Origin: JBHIBD01 sp046758865
Lineage (GTDB): Bacteria > Planctomycetota > Brocadiia > Brocadiales > Bathyanammoxibiaceae
Length of the DNA: 23,866 bases
Direction: 5' to 3'
NCBI GenBank assembly: GCA_046758865.1
Contig: JBHIBD010000031.1
Coordinates: 1 to 23,866, forward strand
The notes beneath the pieces were generated by a model. It saw nothing but the letters and a program-made list of their open reading frames with translations. It had not been told where the DNA came from and searched no databases. How positions within the stretch are numbered: position 1 is the stretch's first letter; every line of letters starts with the position of its first letter. A program made the position numbers and the translations under genes. Shown piece by piece: positions 1 through 7,509 of the stretch.

Positions 1-56
1 GTTTAGATGCAGTGTCCTTTGAAGAGGGTACCAGCCTGTTCTATCTATACAGTGTT

Positions 57-152
57 TTACGCCTTCCCCAGTAGCCTTTTTCTCTTAAACCTGTATAATC
101 CCGCCAGACCGCTGCCAAGGAGGAGTAGGGTGGATGGTTCGGGTGTAAGGTA
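57..152 (-). pseudogene. Orphan PEP-CTERM sorting-signal remnant
   Basis: Read on the minus strand, this 31-codon open stretch ends in TAA and contains PEPSTLLLLGSGLAGL followed by a basic tail (YRFKRKR). That is the canonical PEP-CTERM architecture: PEP motif, hydrophobic helix, Arg/Lys cluster at the C-terminus. Such tails direct exported proteins to an exosortase. A TAA lies directly upstream in the same frame (153-155) and there is no start codon, so the body of the protein is missing. The segment overlaps the 3' end of the membrane-protein gene at 85-612 in another frame. I infer the 3' relic of a PEP-CTERM gene, or a frameshifted tail. The motif match is strong; the history is uncertain. 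Confidence 0.75.
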
Positions 153-612
153 TTACTTGCTCTCTAGCAGAGAGAGGTGTTGAGGTGCTACCCCTCATTA
201 TGAGAAAAAAAGCGTTGAATTTGTGGGAAATCCTGTATGCAAGAAAGTAGATTAGGGGCCTTTTGGGTCCGTTAAATACTTGGTCTAGAGTTAGGTGGCA
301 GGTATAACCCAGCGTTGCATACGCCGCCCATTGGGGGAGACCATACAGGATGTAAATAGCAAAAAGGGCAATAACATATTCCCAGCCATGTAATATTACG
401 TAGATACGGCGAAGCCTTTGTTTTTCAAAGTTCTTGACTACTCGAGCACAGTTCCGTGTAGGCCCAAAATTCATCACCCAGTCCAGAAAGTGGTCTATAT
501 CAAGCAGCCACCCGCTTAAAAAACACGCCAATGAAGGGACCAACTCACTTGTGAAGGCATACACGCCCAGACTCAAAATTCCAGAAATTTTTACGTGAGT
601 GGATACTTTCAT
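85..612 (-). CDS. YdjM-like membrane protein (putative metal-dependent hydrolase)
   Basis: A 175-residue protein with several hydrophobic segments. Its pattern of LDIDHFLDW near residue 40, HGWEY near 76 and HLTLDQ near 106 resembles the His/Asp motifs of the YdjM/DUF457-type membrane-bound metal-dependent hydrolases. The role of that family is poorly defined. The last ~35 residues are low-complexity and run out of frame over a PEP-CTERM coding remnant, so the natural C-terminus may be near LIMR and the present end may be a chance extension. There is no Shine-Dalgarno. A TATAAT hexamer at 619-624 lies only about 7 nt before the ATG, so the message could be leaderless. The family assignment rests on motif resemblance only. 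Confidence 0.6.
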   Translation of the reverse strand: MKVSTHVKISGILSLGVYAFTSELVPSLACFLSGWLLDIDHFLDWVMNFGPTRNCARVVKNFEKQRLRRIYVILHGWEYVIALFAIYILYGLPQWAAYATLGYTCHLTLDQVFNGPKRPLIYFLAYRISHKFNAFFLIMRGSTSTPLSAREQVIPYTRTIHPTPPWQRSGGIIQV

Positions 613-618
613 AGTACC

Positions 619-624
619 ATTATA
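619..624 (-). promoter_or_regulatory. Candidate -10 box, leaderless start
   Basis: TATAAT on the minus strand ends 6 bases before the ATG at 612 of the YdjM-like gene. Transcription would be expected to start at or next to the ATG. No good -35 box is visible at standard spacing. Confidence 0.35.
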
Positions 625-757
625 ACTCGTTTGTTAACCAATTAGACACTTATCTTTCTAGACGCCATGTCCTATCCACGCTTTAGGAGTGACGTCATCA
701 TTGGTCTTCTCTAACACCCTCTTTCTCCTAAACCCGAATATCCCCAACGGGCCAGGG

Positions 758-791
758 TGCACTACAGGAGGTCTCGGTAACCTGTAGTGCA
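758..791. repeat. Perfect 11-bp inverted repeat
   Basis: TGCACTACAGG (758-768) and CCTGTAGTGCA (781-791) form a perfect 11-bp stem around a 12-nt loop. No T-run follows on either strand, so it is not a standard intrinsic terminator. It could be a palindromic repeat element or a protein-binding site. It lies in the spacer between the zinc-ribbon gene and the YdjM-like gene. Confidence 0.6.
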
Positions 792-899
792 TTTGGGATG
801 CTGAATCCCTAACCCTGCCCCTAAGGCCAATTTTTGCGATAACTGCGCCAATTATTGGAGTAGAGAGGTCCTACACGGTAAGTACTATAATGACTCGCA

Positions 900-1115
900 C
901 TATTCTAGGGACATCGTATCTACCACGTTTGTGGTTTGTTTTAACACTACCACCTGCTCCAAGGATGACATAGACACACCGCTACCCTGGCAATGTGGGC
1001 AAAGCGTATTGGTAGTTACGTTGCAGCCCTTTAGTACCTCATTAAGCGCTTCAGGAATCTCTACCCACTCCCCAAACTTCTTGACCTTATTACATGCCTG
1101 ACACTTTAATAGCAT
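900..1115 (-). CDS. Small zinc-ribbon protein, unknown role
   Basis: A 71-residue protein with two CxxC knuckles (C5/C8 and C39/C42) separated by about 30 residues, the spacing of a four-cysteine zinc ribbon. The first lies in KCQACNK and the second in LCPHCQ. A clear ribosome-binding site (AGGAG) lies about 10 nt upstream of the ATG, supporting a real gene. The C-terminal third has no recognisable motif. There is no signal peptide, so it should be cytoplasmic. No function can be assigned: metal binding is inferred from the cysteines, and nucleic-acid or protein binding are equally possible. It stands alone in a gene-poor stretch. Confidence 0.6.
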   Translation of the reverse strand: MLLKCQACNKVKKFGEWVEIPEALNEVLKGCNVTTNTLCPHCQGSGVSMSSLEQVVVLKQTTNVVDTMSLE

Positions 1116-1485
1116 GGTAATGCTCTCCTACACTTCTGCTCAGCTCAACGAACTCATGAAAGTTGCAAAAACTACGCCAAGCATTGGAACGGGTTGTTAT
1201 TGTGTTGTAAGTGCTTATAATATATACAGTAAGGACTCTGAGGCTCTTGGTTAGAATTCCTTGGCCTGACCTCAAAAGTGTTGAGGGTTTACTACACCCG
1301 TTCCTCTTGTCGCTACACCTTGCTGTAAGCCCTTACAGGATGGAAGGAAAGAACGGCTAGTAAGATACAACCACTTTCCACAAAAGTGGACAGACTCGGA
1401 TAGGGGGGGTCTTTGAGATTTGGCGGCTTAACTGTGGTCGGTTAAGGGTAATTAGATTGGTAAGAATGTTACCAAAAGGTCTCTC
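1116..1485. other. 370-bp spacer with two dyads
   Basis: No convincing gene is visible. The spacer holds a palindrome, CTGTAAG-CC-CTTACAG (1323-1338), and a hairpin, CCACTTT-CCACA-AAAGTGG (1371-1389). A weak 7-bp hairpin (1457-1475) lies just beyond the lipoprotein gene's stop, without a U-tract. The first dyad has too short a loop for a good RNA hairpin and looks more like an operator-type palindrome. Nothing identifies a binding protein. Confidence 0.45.
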
Positions 1486-2145
1486 TCAGCGGACCAGTTT
1501 TGGTCTGGCTGCGGCAAGCTCGAGGACCAGGTCACTGGCAACATCTGCGACGTGGCGCTGCCAGGTCTCTTCGTCGCCACTAAACAGTGGCCCACCGGCC
1601 CGGTTGTCCGCAAAGATAAATAGCGTCTTGCCTGTATTTGCGTCCTTAATCCTTCCTTCCACCTGGACATGGGTCGGGTCAAGTGGGTATATCCCTATCA
1701 AAAGTGCCGGCCAGTTCTTGAACTTGCTAGACCTATCTAGTTTGGTTAAACTGATTTCTAATATCAGAGCCTTTTGGGGCAGGGGCCCTTCTTTCGCGGT
1801 TATTATCCTCAACAACAGCCTGCGCTTGATTTCATCCTGGAGGGTTTTTGTGAAATAACTGGCAAGCTGAGAACTCTGCTCCCCATCTATAAGCCCTGGG
1901 GCAATCTCCATGGGTGTAATATATATTTCATGATATTTTCCTATATTAAAGTCTGGATGGCTCCAGACCTTATCCAACTCTTTTCCTCTTCTCAGTATGT
2001 CATGGCCATTTTCGTACTCGTATATGTCCTGCTCGCCACTGGAGGCAATCTCATCAAGATATCTATATTCGGTTACGTGGCCACAACCTAGAAGGGAGAT
2101 TGAGACCAGGATAGACAAAAATACGGTGTATTTTGAGGCATACAT
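1486..2145 (-). CDS. DUF3313-like outer-membrane lipoprotein
   Basis: A 219-residue protein with a lipoprotein signal peptide: a charged start, a hydrophobic stretch (FLSILVSISLLG) and a lipobox LLGC with the lipidated cysteine at about residue 21. The mature region carries a KYHEIYITPMEIAPG-type segment, a long helix (YFTKTLQDEIKRRLL) and a late strand set (VQVEGRIKDANTGKTLFIFAD). This layout resembles DUF3313-type lipoproteins, which have no established function. No Shine-Dalgarno is visible; an 8-bp tandem repeat occupies that space instead. It is flanked by spacer on both sides and appears monocistronic. Lipoprotein status is clear; the family name is a resemblance. Confidence 0.8.
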   Translation of the reverse strand: MYASKYTVFLSILVSISLLGCGHVTEYRYLDEIASSGEQDIYEYENGHDILRRGKELDKVWSHPDFNIGKYHEIYITPMEIAPGLIDGEQSSQLASYFTKTLQDEIKRRLLLRIITAKEGPLPQKALILEISLTKLDRSSKFKNWPALLIGIYPLDPTHVQVEGRIKDANTGKTLFIFADNRAGGPLFSGDEETWQRHVADVASDLVLELAAARPKLVR

Positions 2146-2146
2146 T

Positions 2147-2185
2147 GATTCTAGGATTCTAGGATTCTAGGGTTCCAGGGTTCCC
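2147..2185. repeat. 8-bp tandem repeat over the lipoprotein leader
   Basis: GATTCTAG occurs three times head to tail (2147-2170), followed by the degenerate copies GGTTCCAG and GGTTCCC (to 2185). The array touches the start codon of the lipoprotein gene (ATG at 2145) and occupies the place of its ribosome-binding site. Copy-number change by slippage could alter spacing of expression signals. Confidence 0.7.
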
Positions 2186-2304
2186 GCTCCCATTTTACTC
2201 TTTCTTTTCACAAGTGGTTCTCTCGAACTCCCGAAGCTGCCGGTACCAGATTATATAAAATTGGACGGAAAGGGCAAAACTCTGGTTTGCAATTTGCAAG
2301 GTCT

Positions 2305-2487
2305 TTAGCGGCAAACTTCCCCCAAAAAACCCTTCACAATAAGTACTATGCCGAGGCAGTACAGGCTTACCTCCAGGGCTATTACTATTGCGGAGAGGCC
2401 ACCTGAAAGGATGAGCGCAGAGACAAAGAGCCATAACATCACCGCACATAGAAGGCACAAAAAGGGCATCATGCCCGAGTCATTCAT
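2305..2487 (-). CDS. Small two-helix membrane protein
   Basis: A 60-residue protein that is almost entirely two hydrophobic helices (about residues 8-30 and 33-53) ending in a short polar tail. No family is recognised. It lies 28 bp downstream of the 80-residue single-helix protein gene on the same strand, so the two may be co-transcribed. The ribosome-binding site is weak. It might be a small inner-membrane peptide; toxin-like activity is possible but nothing specific supports it. Confidence 0.4.
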   Translation of the reverse strand: MNDSGMMPFLCLLCAVMLWLFVSALILSGGLSAIVIALEVSLYCLGIVLIVKGFLGEVCR

Positions 2488-2515
2488 TACTCAGTTACCC
2501 GTGTGTGAACGTGTA

Positions 2516-2758
2516 CTAGTCCGCCAGCGAGACCTTCGCTGCGCTCCCTTTTGGGAATACAATCCAAGATTCACCCGTCAGTTTATTGGTCAAAACGACC
2601 CTGCCGAAAAGTCCCGATGTACCAGGGTCCATAGGGACAACAGTGTAAAGTCCCCCGGAAATGACTACAAGGAACTGTATCACCACTACCGTCAGTATTG
2701 CTATTAGCAGACAGCTAGTAAGGCCAGGCACCCTAGAGCTTTTTCTGTTATCTTGCAT
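2516..2758 (-). CDS. Small single-pass membrane protein
   Basis: An 80-residue protein with a polar N-terminus, one transmembrane helix (about residues 13-36, LTSCLLIAILTVVVIQFLVV) and a soluble tail that looks like a short beta segment (GRVVLTNKLTGESWIVF). A strong ribosome-binding site (GGGGAGG) precedes the ATG by about 6 nt, a good sign of translation. No family is recognised. With the next small ORF it may form a two-gene membrane unit. Function unknown. Confidence 0.55.
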   Translation of the reverse strand: MQDNRKSSRVPGLTSCLLIAILTVVVIQFLVVISGGLYTVVPMDPGTSGLFGRVVLTNKLTGESWIVFPKGSAAKVSLAD

Positions 2759-3139
2759 AGATTCCTCCCCTAGTTTCTAACAAACTTTATGATTTTCTAG
2801 GCTAAACAGGATACCATGCCTGCCCAAAAGTGGAAACAAAAAAGAGATTATTGGGGCTCAAAGGGGCCTGCCATTGATCCCTCGCTAACCTATCGGGCCT
2901 CGATGGGGCCTTATCGAGCTCCAACAATCTCTTCCGCTATATTAACGGGTACGCCCAAAACCTAAGGCATACCTCGGTAGTCTCAATAGAATTATACCAC
3001 ATAATACCAGGTTTGTCGAATCCAGGTGCCGTGAAGGTAGTCACGTGAGAATGCCCCTTCGGTGTATTTGTTATTGAGGGAGTAATTGTAACCATACGCC
3101 TACCTGTATCCCCCACACCTCCTACTGCAGGAAAGATAC

Positions 3140-3168
3140 TTGTCTACAATAAGGAATGAATATATAAT
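3140..3168 (+). promoter_or_regulatory. Candidate sigma70 promoter, distal
   Basis: TTGTCT (3140-3145), 17-bp spacer, TATAAT (3163-3168). The -10 is consensus and the -35 matches at four of six positions. It reads toward the MoxR gene and would leave a leader of about 70 nt. Confidence 0.45.
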
Positions 3169-3206
3169 ATTTTGTCAAAGAGTGTCTCTATGGCAGGACC
3201 TGCATT

Positions 3207-3235
3207 TTGTCGCATTATCGAACTCATCTTATAAA
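3207..3235 (+). promoter_or_regulatory. Candidate sigma70 promoter, proximal
   Basis: TTGTCG (3207-3212), 17-bp spacer, TATAAA (3230-3235). Its predicted start site (about 3242) is only a few bases before the TTG start of the MoxR gene, which lacks a Shine-Dalgarno. This would give a nearly leaderless message. Confidence 0.4.
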
Positions 3236-3246
3236 AATCAAATACC

Positions 3247-4224
3247 TTGCAGACGTCGATAGAAGACATAAGGAAGAGGATAGAGGCCCTTAAGGTCGAG
3301 ATAGGGAAGGTAATAGTCGGCCAGGAGGAGCTTATCGAGGGTATACTTGTGGCCCTCCTTTCGGAGGGCCACATACTACTGGAGGGTTACCCAGGTCTTG
3401 GGAAGACTATGACCGTTAAGACTCTGGCACGGGCGATAGACGCCAAGTTTCACCGTGTACAGTTCACCCCAGACCTCATCCCGGCGGATATTATCGGCTT
3501 CGAGATGATAAAACCTCCCACCATGAAGACCACCGTGCACAAAGGTCCGGTGTTCACTAACCTGCTACTGGCGGACGAGATAAACCGTGCCCCGGCCAAG
3601 GTTCAGAGTGCGCTCCTTGAGGCCATGCAGGAACGGCAGGTAACCATAGGCCGCTCCACGTATCCCCTGGAAAAACTCTTCTTCGTACTGGCTACCCAAA
3701 ACCCCATCGAGGTGACAGGCACCTATCTCCTTCCGGAGGCAGAGGTGGACAGGTTTATGCTGAAATTAAGGATAAGATACCCATCCTACATGGAGGAGAG
3801 GAGAATCACGGAGAGACAAGTCGTGGATGAAGAGCCTGAAGTAGAGGCGGTTTTTAGCCCGAAGGATATACTCGAGCTCAGGCACTACGTAGTCAGGCGA
3901 ACTCCTCTCAAGGACAAATCCCCAATTGTAAGATATTCCACCAGGATTGTAAGGGCAACAAGACCGGAGGAGGCCACGGACGGTTTCCTAAAGGGTCTGG
4001 TGCTTTATGGTGCCTCCCCTAGGGCCTCCATTTCCTTAGCTAAGGCCGCCAGGGCCTACTCGTTCATCAAGGGCGACAGCGCTGTGCTCCCGGAGCATGT
4101 ACAGGCCATGGCCTATCCCGTGCTCAGGCACAGGATAATACTCACCCACGAGGCAGAGTCTAGAGGTGTAGACCCTGACGAAGTCATAAGGGACGTGCTC
4201 GAAAGGGTGCCCAGGTTTGAATAA
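3247..4224 (+). CDS. MoxR-family AAA+ ATPase
   Basis: A 325-residue MoxR-type AAA+ ATPase, a family of chaperone-like ATPases that act with von Willebrand factor A (VWA) proteins. The family signature VGQEELIEG is at 24-32, Walker A GYPGLGKT at 47-54, Walker B LLLADEINRAP around 106-115, and the sensor-type ATQNPIE around 150. Length is usual for the family. The start is TTG: an in-frame stop lies 13 bases upstream (3232-3234) and no other start codon occurs before the conserved VGQ, so the start is well constrained although no Shine-Dalgarno is seen. It heads a six-gene run of DUF58, BatD-like, VWA, TPR and VWA genes with overlaps or gaps of 10 bp or less, the usual Bat context. It probably remodels the membrane VWA complex encoded downstream. 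Confidence 0.95.
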   Translation: MQTSIEDIRKRIEALKVEIGKVIVGQEELIEGILVALLSEGHILLEGYPGLGKTMTVKTLARAIDAKFHRVQFTPDLIPADIIGFEMIKPPTMKTTVHKGPVFTNLLLADEINRAPAKVQSALLEAMQERQVTIGRSTYPLEKLFFVLATQNPIEVTGTYLLPEAEVDRFMLKLRIRYPSYMEERRITERQVVDEEPEVEAVFSPKDILELRHYVVRRTPLKDKSPIVRYSTRIVRATRPEEATDGFLKGLVLYGASPRASISLAKAARAYSFIKGDSAVLPEHVQAMAYPVLRHRIILTHEAESRGVDPDEVIRDVLERVPRFE

Positions 4225-4226
4225 AG

Positions 4227-5096
4227 ATGACCAAAAGGCCGGTAAAGAGAAAAATACAGCTATATTTCCGTAGGCTTACCTCCGGCCTCTTCGAGGGTGT
4301 TTTCCCTAGCTCGGTTAGTGGCCCAAGGGGCATGGAACTGGACGAGATAAGGGAGTACCAGCCCGGAGATAGCCTCCGCTCTATTGATTGGAAAACAACG
4401 GTAAGGGCCAGGAAGCTCCATATCAGGGTAAGTCTTCCCGAAAGAAGGACTTCGGTACTATTTCTTATTGATAAAAGTGGTTCCAAGAGATTTGGTGCCT
4501 CGAAGGCCCTAAAAGAAGACGTCCTGTTCTCTGCCCTTTCCATACTGATTGAGGCCGTGGGGGAGACCGGCAACCCAATCGGACTTGCCACCTTTACCGA
4601 CCGTATAGAGAGATATTTTCCACCCTACATGAACCAGAAACATGTCCTTAGGCTCATCGGTACGCTTAAGAGGGAAGAGCCTCACGGTACACTCACTGAC
4701 CTGGACACCGTTTTCTTCTACGTCAATGGCCTTAACCTACCTCCCAGTGTGGTCTTTATCCTATCTGACTTTATCGCTGAAGATAATTATTATGCCTCCC
4801 TATCTACACTTTCAAAGAGACACGAGGTCATTCCGATAGTGGTCAAGGACGAACGTGAGGATGAGCTCCCCAGGGCGAGGGCCTTTCTGGCGGTGCGCGA
4901 TATGGAGAGCCGGGAGTTGGACCTCCTCGACCTCTCACAGCCCCTCCTCATGGAGGAGCGGTATCTTGAGCACTTTATACGCCTTGGCCTGGACTATATA
5001 GTTGTAAAGACCGGGGAAGACGAGGAAACCTGGAGGGATAAGTTCGCAGACTTCTTCGAAAAGAGGGCAAGGACAAGGAGGGCGGTGAGGAGATGA
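4227..5096 (+). CDS. DUF58 protein (VWA-like)
   Basis: A 289-residue DUF58 protein. The family core is present around residues 39-66 as DEIREYQPGDSLRSIDWK followed by a basic stretch (RARKLHIR). A VWA-like fold follows, with a MIDAS-type DxSxS at D82-S86 (IDKSGS). It has no signal peptide or clear membrane helix, so it should be cytoplasmic. It starts 2 bp after the MoxR stop and its TGA overlaps the next gene's ATG by 4 bp, so translation is coupled. MoxR and DUF58 genes are almost always adjacent; DUF58 proteins are thought to be partners of the ATPase, but their biochemical role is not settled. Confidence 0.92.
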   Translation: MTKRPVKRKIQLYFRRLTSGLFEGVFPSSVSGPRGMELDEIREYQPGDSLRSIDWKTTVRARKLHIRVSLPERRTSVLFLIDKSGSKRFGASKALKEDVLFSALSILIEAVGETGNPIGLATFTDRIERYFPPYMNQKHVLRLIGTLKREEPHGTLTDLDTVFFYVNGLNLPPSVVFILSDFIAEDNYYASLSTLSKRHEVIPIVVKDEREDELPRARAFLAVRDMESRELDLLDLSQPLLMEERYLEHFIRLGLDYIVVKTGEDEETWRDKFADFFEKRARTRRAVRR

Positions 5097-6472
5097 GGAA
5101 ACTCTTTCTCGCAATCTTCTCTATTATCCTGTTATACCCGCTATACGCATATGCCCAGTATGGCCAAAGAACTCCTTCTGAGCCCCCCGCCTCCAGTAAG
5201 ATACTCACACCATCCACAGAAAGACCCATAGAGATATGGACCTTTCCCGGCACACATCAATTGGTTACTGGCAAGGCCCTGACACTTACTGTACAGGTAA
5301 TATGGAGGCTAGGGATTAATGTGCATCTGGATGACCTGGTGAATATTGACCTCTCGCCGTTTAATGTAGATAAAGTAACCATCGGAGAGAGGCAGATATT
5401 TGACAACGAACGAGATTACAGGGTCGTTCAGTATATCCTATCCCTTCCAGAAGATGCAAAAGAGGGTAGGTACACAATACCGTCCTTCGGCGTCTCGTTT
5501 GTAGATGAGGTAGAAAAAAGGGAGGGACTGGCCACCTCGTCTCCCATAACCGTGAAGAAGGTTCCACTGGTAATAACGGGCAAGGTGGATAGAGACGTCA
5601 TCGAAATTGGGGATGTAATACGCTATAGCCTTACAATCCTCTATGAGAAGGATACAGAGATACTGCTGAAAAATCTTAAGGAAGTCCACTTTGAGCCATT
5701 TACCCTGTTGCACTCGTCCTTCCGCCATGAAGAGACTCCCCGAATAAAGAAGCTCCTGATTGACTACTACCTATCCATCTACGAGATGGGAGGCGAAAAG
5801 AGGAAGTATGAGATACCATCCCTGTCCGTATTTTATTTTAAGCCAACCGAACGACGTGGTGGCGAGGAAAAGGTCATAAAGACGAAGGAGGTGCGGACAC
5901 AGCCCATCCCTGTTATTATTAACAAACTCCTCAAGACGGTAGATGTCCCCCTCGAGGGGCTAAAGGGACCAATAACCTACAAGAGAAGCGAACTTTACTT
6001 CCAGGGCTACTTTGTAATATTTCTTGGTATCTCCCTCTTTCTCCTCATTCTTGCCCCGATCGGACTTCGTCGTATCAAGGACAACCTATTTCCTCCCCAA
6101 GAGGAGCCGCCAGAGACGCCTGAGCTGGCGGCTGAGGAGTTAAGGGCCCTCCTCTCCTCCTTCCGCTTCACTGGAGAAGAGTTCCAAGACAAAAAGCATT
6201 TGGAAGGAATAGACACGGCGCTAAGGGCCTACCTTGGGTCACTATCAGGCCTACCCAGGGAAAAGGCGTTGGCGCTCACCACCTCCGAAATGCTCACCAA
6301 GATGCCCCCTGAAATTGCCCTGCCCTCGAAAGAAATACTTAAGGGGCTAGACATGCTAATCTTTGGCAAAGGCGTAGAGAAGCATAAGGCAGAGGAGCTA
6401 ATCGGTAGGATTGAGGACATCCTCAGATCCGCCTTAGGCGGAGTGGAAATAAATGAACCTAGAAGAACCTAG
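5093..6472 (+). CDS. BatD-like exported membrane protein
   Basis: A 459-residue protein with an N-terminal signal peptide (hydrophobic 3-20, likely cleavage after AYA near residue 22). A long beta-rich periplasmic part follows, resembling repeated Ig-like domains (for example VDRDVIEIGDVIRYSLTILYE), then one transmembrane helix around 305-325 (FVIFLGISLFLLILAPIGL). A cytoplasmic alpha-helical tail of about 130 residues is rich in Glu and Lys. The architecture matches BatD/oxygen-tolerance-type proteins, although BatD usually lies later in such operons. It overlaps the DUF58 gene by 4 bp and the following VWA gene by 20 bp. I infer a periplasmic sensing or scaffolding role in the Bat complex. 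Family assignment is by architecture and context rather than a single motif. Confidence 0.75.
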   Translation: MRKLFLAIFSIILLYPLYAYAQYGQRTPSEPPASSKILTPSTERPIEIWTFPGTHQLVTGKALTLTVQVIWRLGINVHLDDLVNIDLSPFNVDKVTIGERQIFDNERDYRVVQYILSLPEDAKEGRYTIPSFGVSFVDEVEKREGLATSSPITVKKVPLVITGKVDRDVIEIGDVIRYSLTILYEKDTEILLKNLKEVHFEPFTLLHSSFRHEETPRIKKLLIDYYLSIYEMGGEKRKYEIPSLSVFYFKPTERRGGEEKVIKTKEVRTQPIPVIINKLLKTVDVPLEGLKGPITYKRSELYFQGYFVIFLGISLFLLILAPIGLRRIKDNLFPPQEEPPETPELAAEELRALLSSFRFTGEEFQDKKHLEGIDTALRAYLGSLSGLPREKALALTTSEMLTKMPPEIALPSKEILKGLDMLIFGKGVEKHKAEELIGRIEDILRSALGGVEINEPRRT

Positions 6473-7499
6473 ATTTTTACTATTAATCCCACTCATGTAT
6501 CTACTCCTTCAGGCATTTAGATGGCGTGGATACATGGGCTATTCAAGCCTGAGAAGACTCCCGAAAGTTACCCCGATGAAGACTACCATCATGAGACTCC
6601 CACGGGTGTTATGGCTCCTAGCCGTTGCATTTGCTATTATCGGCCTCTGCCATCCACAGTCAGACCTGCGGGAAATCGAGGTGAACACCCAAGGCAGGGA
6701 GATGATAACGGTGATAGATACCTCCTTCAGCATGACAGGTCATGCCATGGAGGAAATAAAAGAGATCGTTACGGACTTTGTCAGAGGGAGGTCAAACGAC
6801 CTTATCGGCGTAACCATCTTTGGCACGGATGCGGCACTGGTGGTCTTACCTACCCAGGAGTACTCCCTGCTGGAAAACTCTATAAAGAGGATTCAGGCCT
6901 CTCAGGTGGGCTTTCAGACGGCTATTGGCGAGGGGCTTTTCACCGCCATTATGGCGCTCATAGAGGACGATATGGGGGGTGAGTTTGAGATTAGAAAGCT
7001 GAGGCATAGCACTAACAGGGAGTACCTGGGGGACTATGCCCTGAAGGTGGCAAAGAATGTAGGTACCAAAAGAAACAGGGTAATCGTGCTTTTTACCGAC
7101 GGCATATATAATGTGGGCATAGACCCCGTGAGGCCGCTCAGACTGGCCGCAAGGCTTGGTATAAAGGTCTACGTTGTGGCAGTAGAACCCTCGGCAGAGA
7201 CAGGTGTGGAGCCAGAGCAGGCAGCCGAGAGGATAGCAAACCTGAAGAAAGGTGTGGCCACCACCGGGGGGATGTACTTCATGGCGAGTGGAGCCGCTGT
7301 AACAGGGCCACACTTTAGGAAGGAGGACTATGAGCAGGTAGCCAGGTTTTATAAGGAAATAGACTCTATAGAGAGGGACAAGGTGTTTCTGGAGAAGGTT
7401 ACAAGTAAAAAGGACCTTTACTTCTACCCGACACTTTTGGGACTGGTTTGCGTTATCGGAATGGTTACTGTGGAAAATATCTGGATAAGGATACCCTGA
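6453..7499 (+). CDS. BatA-like VWA membrane protein
   Basis: A 348-residue membrane-anchored VWA protein. Hydrophobic helices lie at about 7-22 and 52-66, and a third at the C-terminus (LLGLVCVIGMVTV). The VWA domain between them has a complete MIDAS: D89-x-S91-x-S93 (IDTSFSM), T156 (GFQTAIGEG) and D216 (LFTDGIYN). A ribosome-binding site (GGAG) lies inside the preceding gene, which it overlaps by 20 bp. It carries an insertion between the MIDAS threonine and the last aspartate (roughly 170-205) and a variable region before the C-terminal helix. It is the first of two VWA proteins in the operon, matching the BatA/BatB pair. Metal-dependent protein interaction at the membrane is expected; ligands are unknown. 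Confidence 0.88.
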   Translation: MNLEEPRFLLLIPLMYLLLQAFRWRGYMGYSSLRRLPKVTPMKTTIMRLPRVLWLLAVAFAIIGLCHPQSDLREIEVNTQGREMITVIDTSFSMTGHAMEEIKEIVTDFVRGRSNDLIGVTIFGTDAALVVLPTQEYSLLENSIKRIQASQVGFQTAIGEGLFTAIMALIEDDMGGEFEIRKLRHSTNREYLGDYALKVAKNVGTKRNRVIVLFTDGIYNVGIDPVRPLRLAARLGIKVYVVAVEPSAETGVEPEQAAERIANLKKGVATTGGMYFMASGAAVTGPHFRKEDYEQVARFYKEIDSIERDKVFLEKVTSKKDLYFYPTLLGLVCVIGMVTVENIWIRIP

Positions 7500-7509
7500 G
7501 GTATGAAAA

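Larger units (their letters stand above)
2759..3246. other. 488-bp spacer before the Bat operon
   Basis: No gene is recognised. Features seen are a short dyad, CTCGAT/ATCGAG (2899-2918), and, at the right end, two candidate sigma70-type promoters reading into the MoxR gene. The remainder shows nothing assignable. Confidence 0.4.

Noticed and set aside
758..791. An intrinsic terminator for the zinc-ribbon gene.
   Set aside because: The stem is strong but no U-tract follows on either strand and the 12-nt loop is long; kept as an inverted repeat only.
1090..1275. A 61-residue minus-strand ORF upstream of the zinc-ribbon gene.
   Set aside because: It overlaps the zinc-ribbon gene in another frame, has no recognisable features and looks like chance coding.
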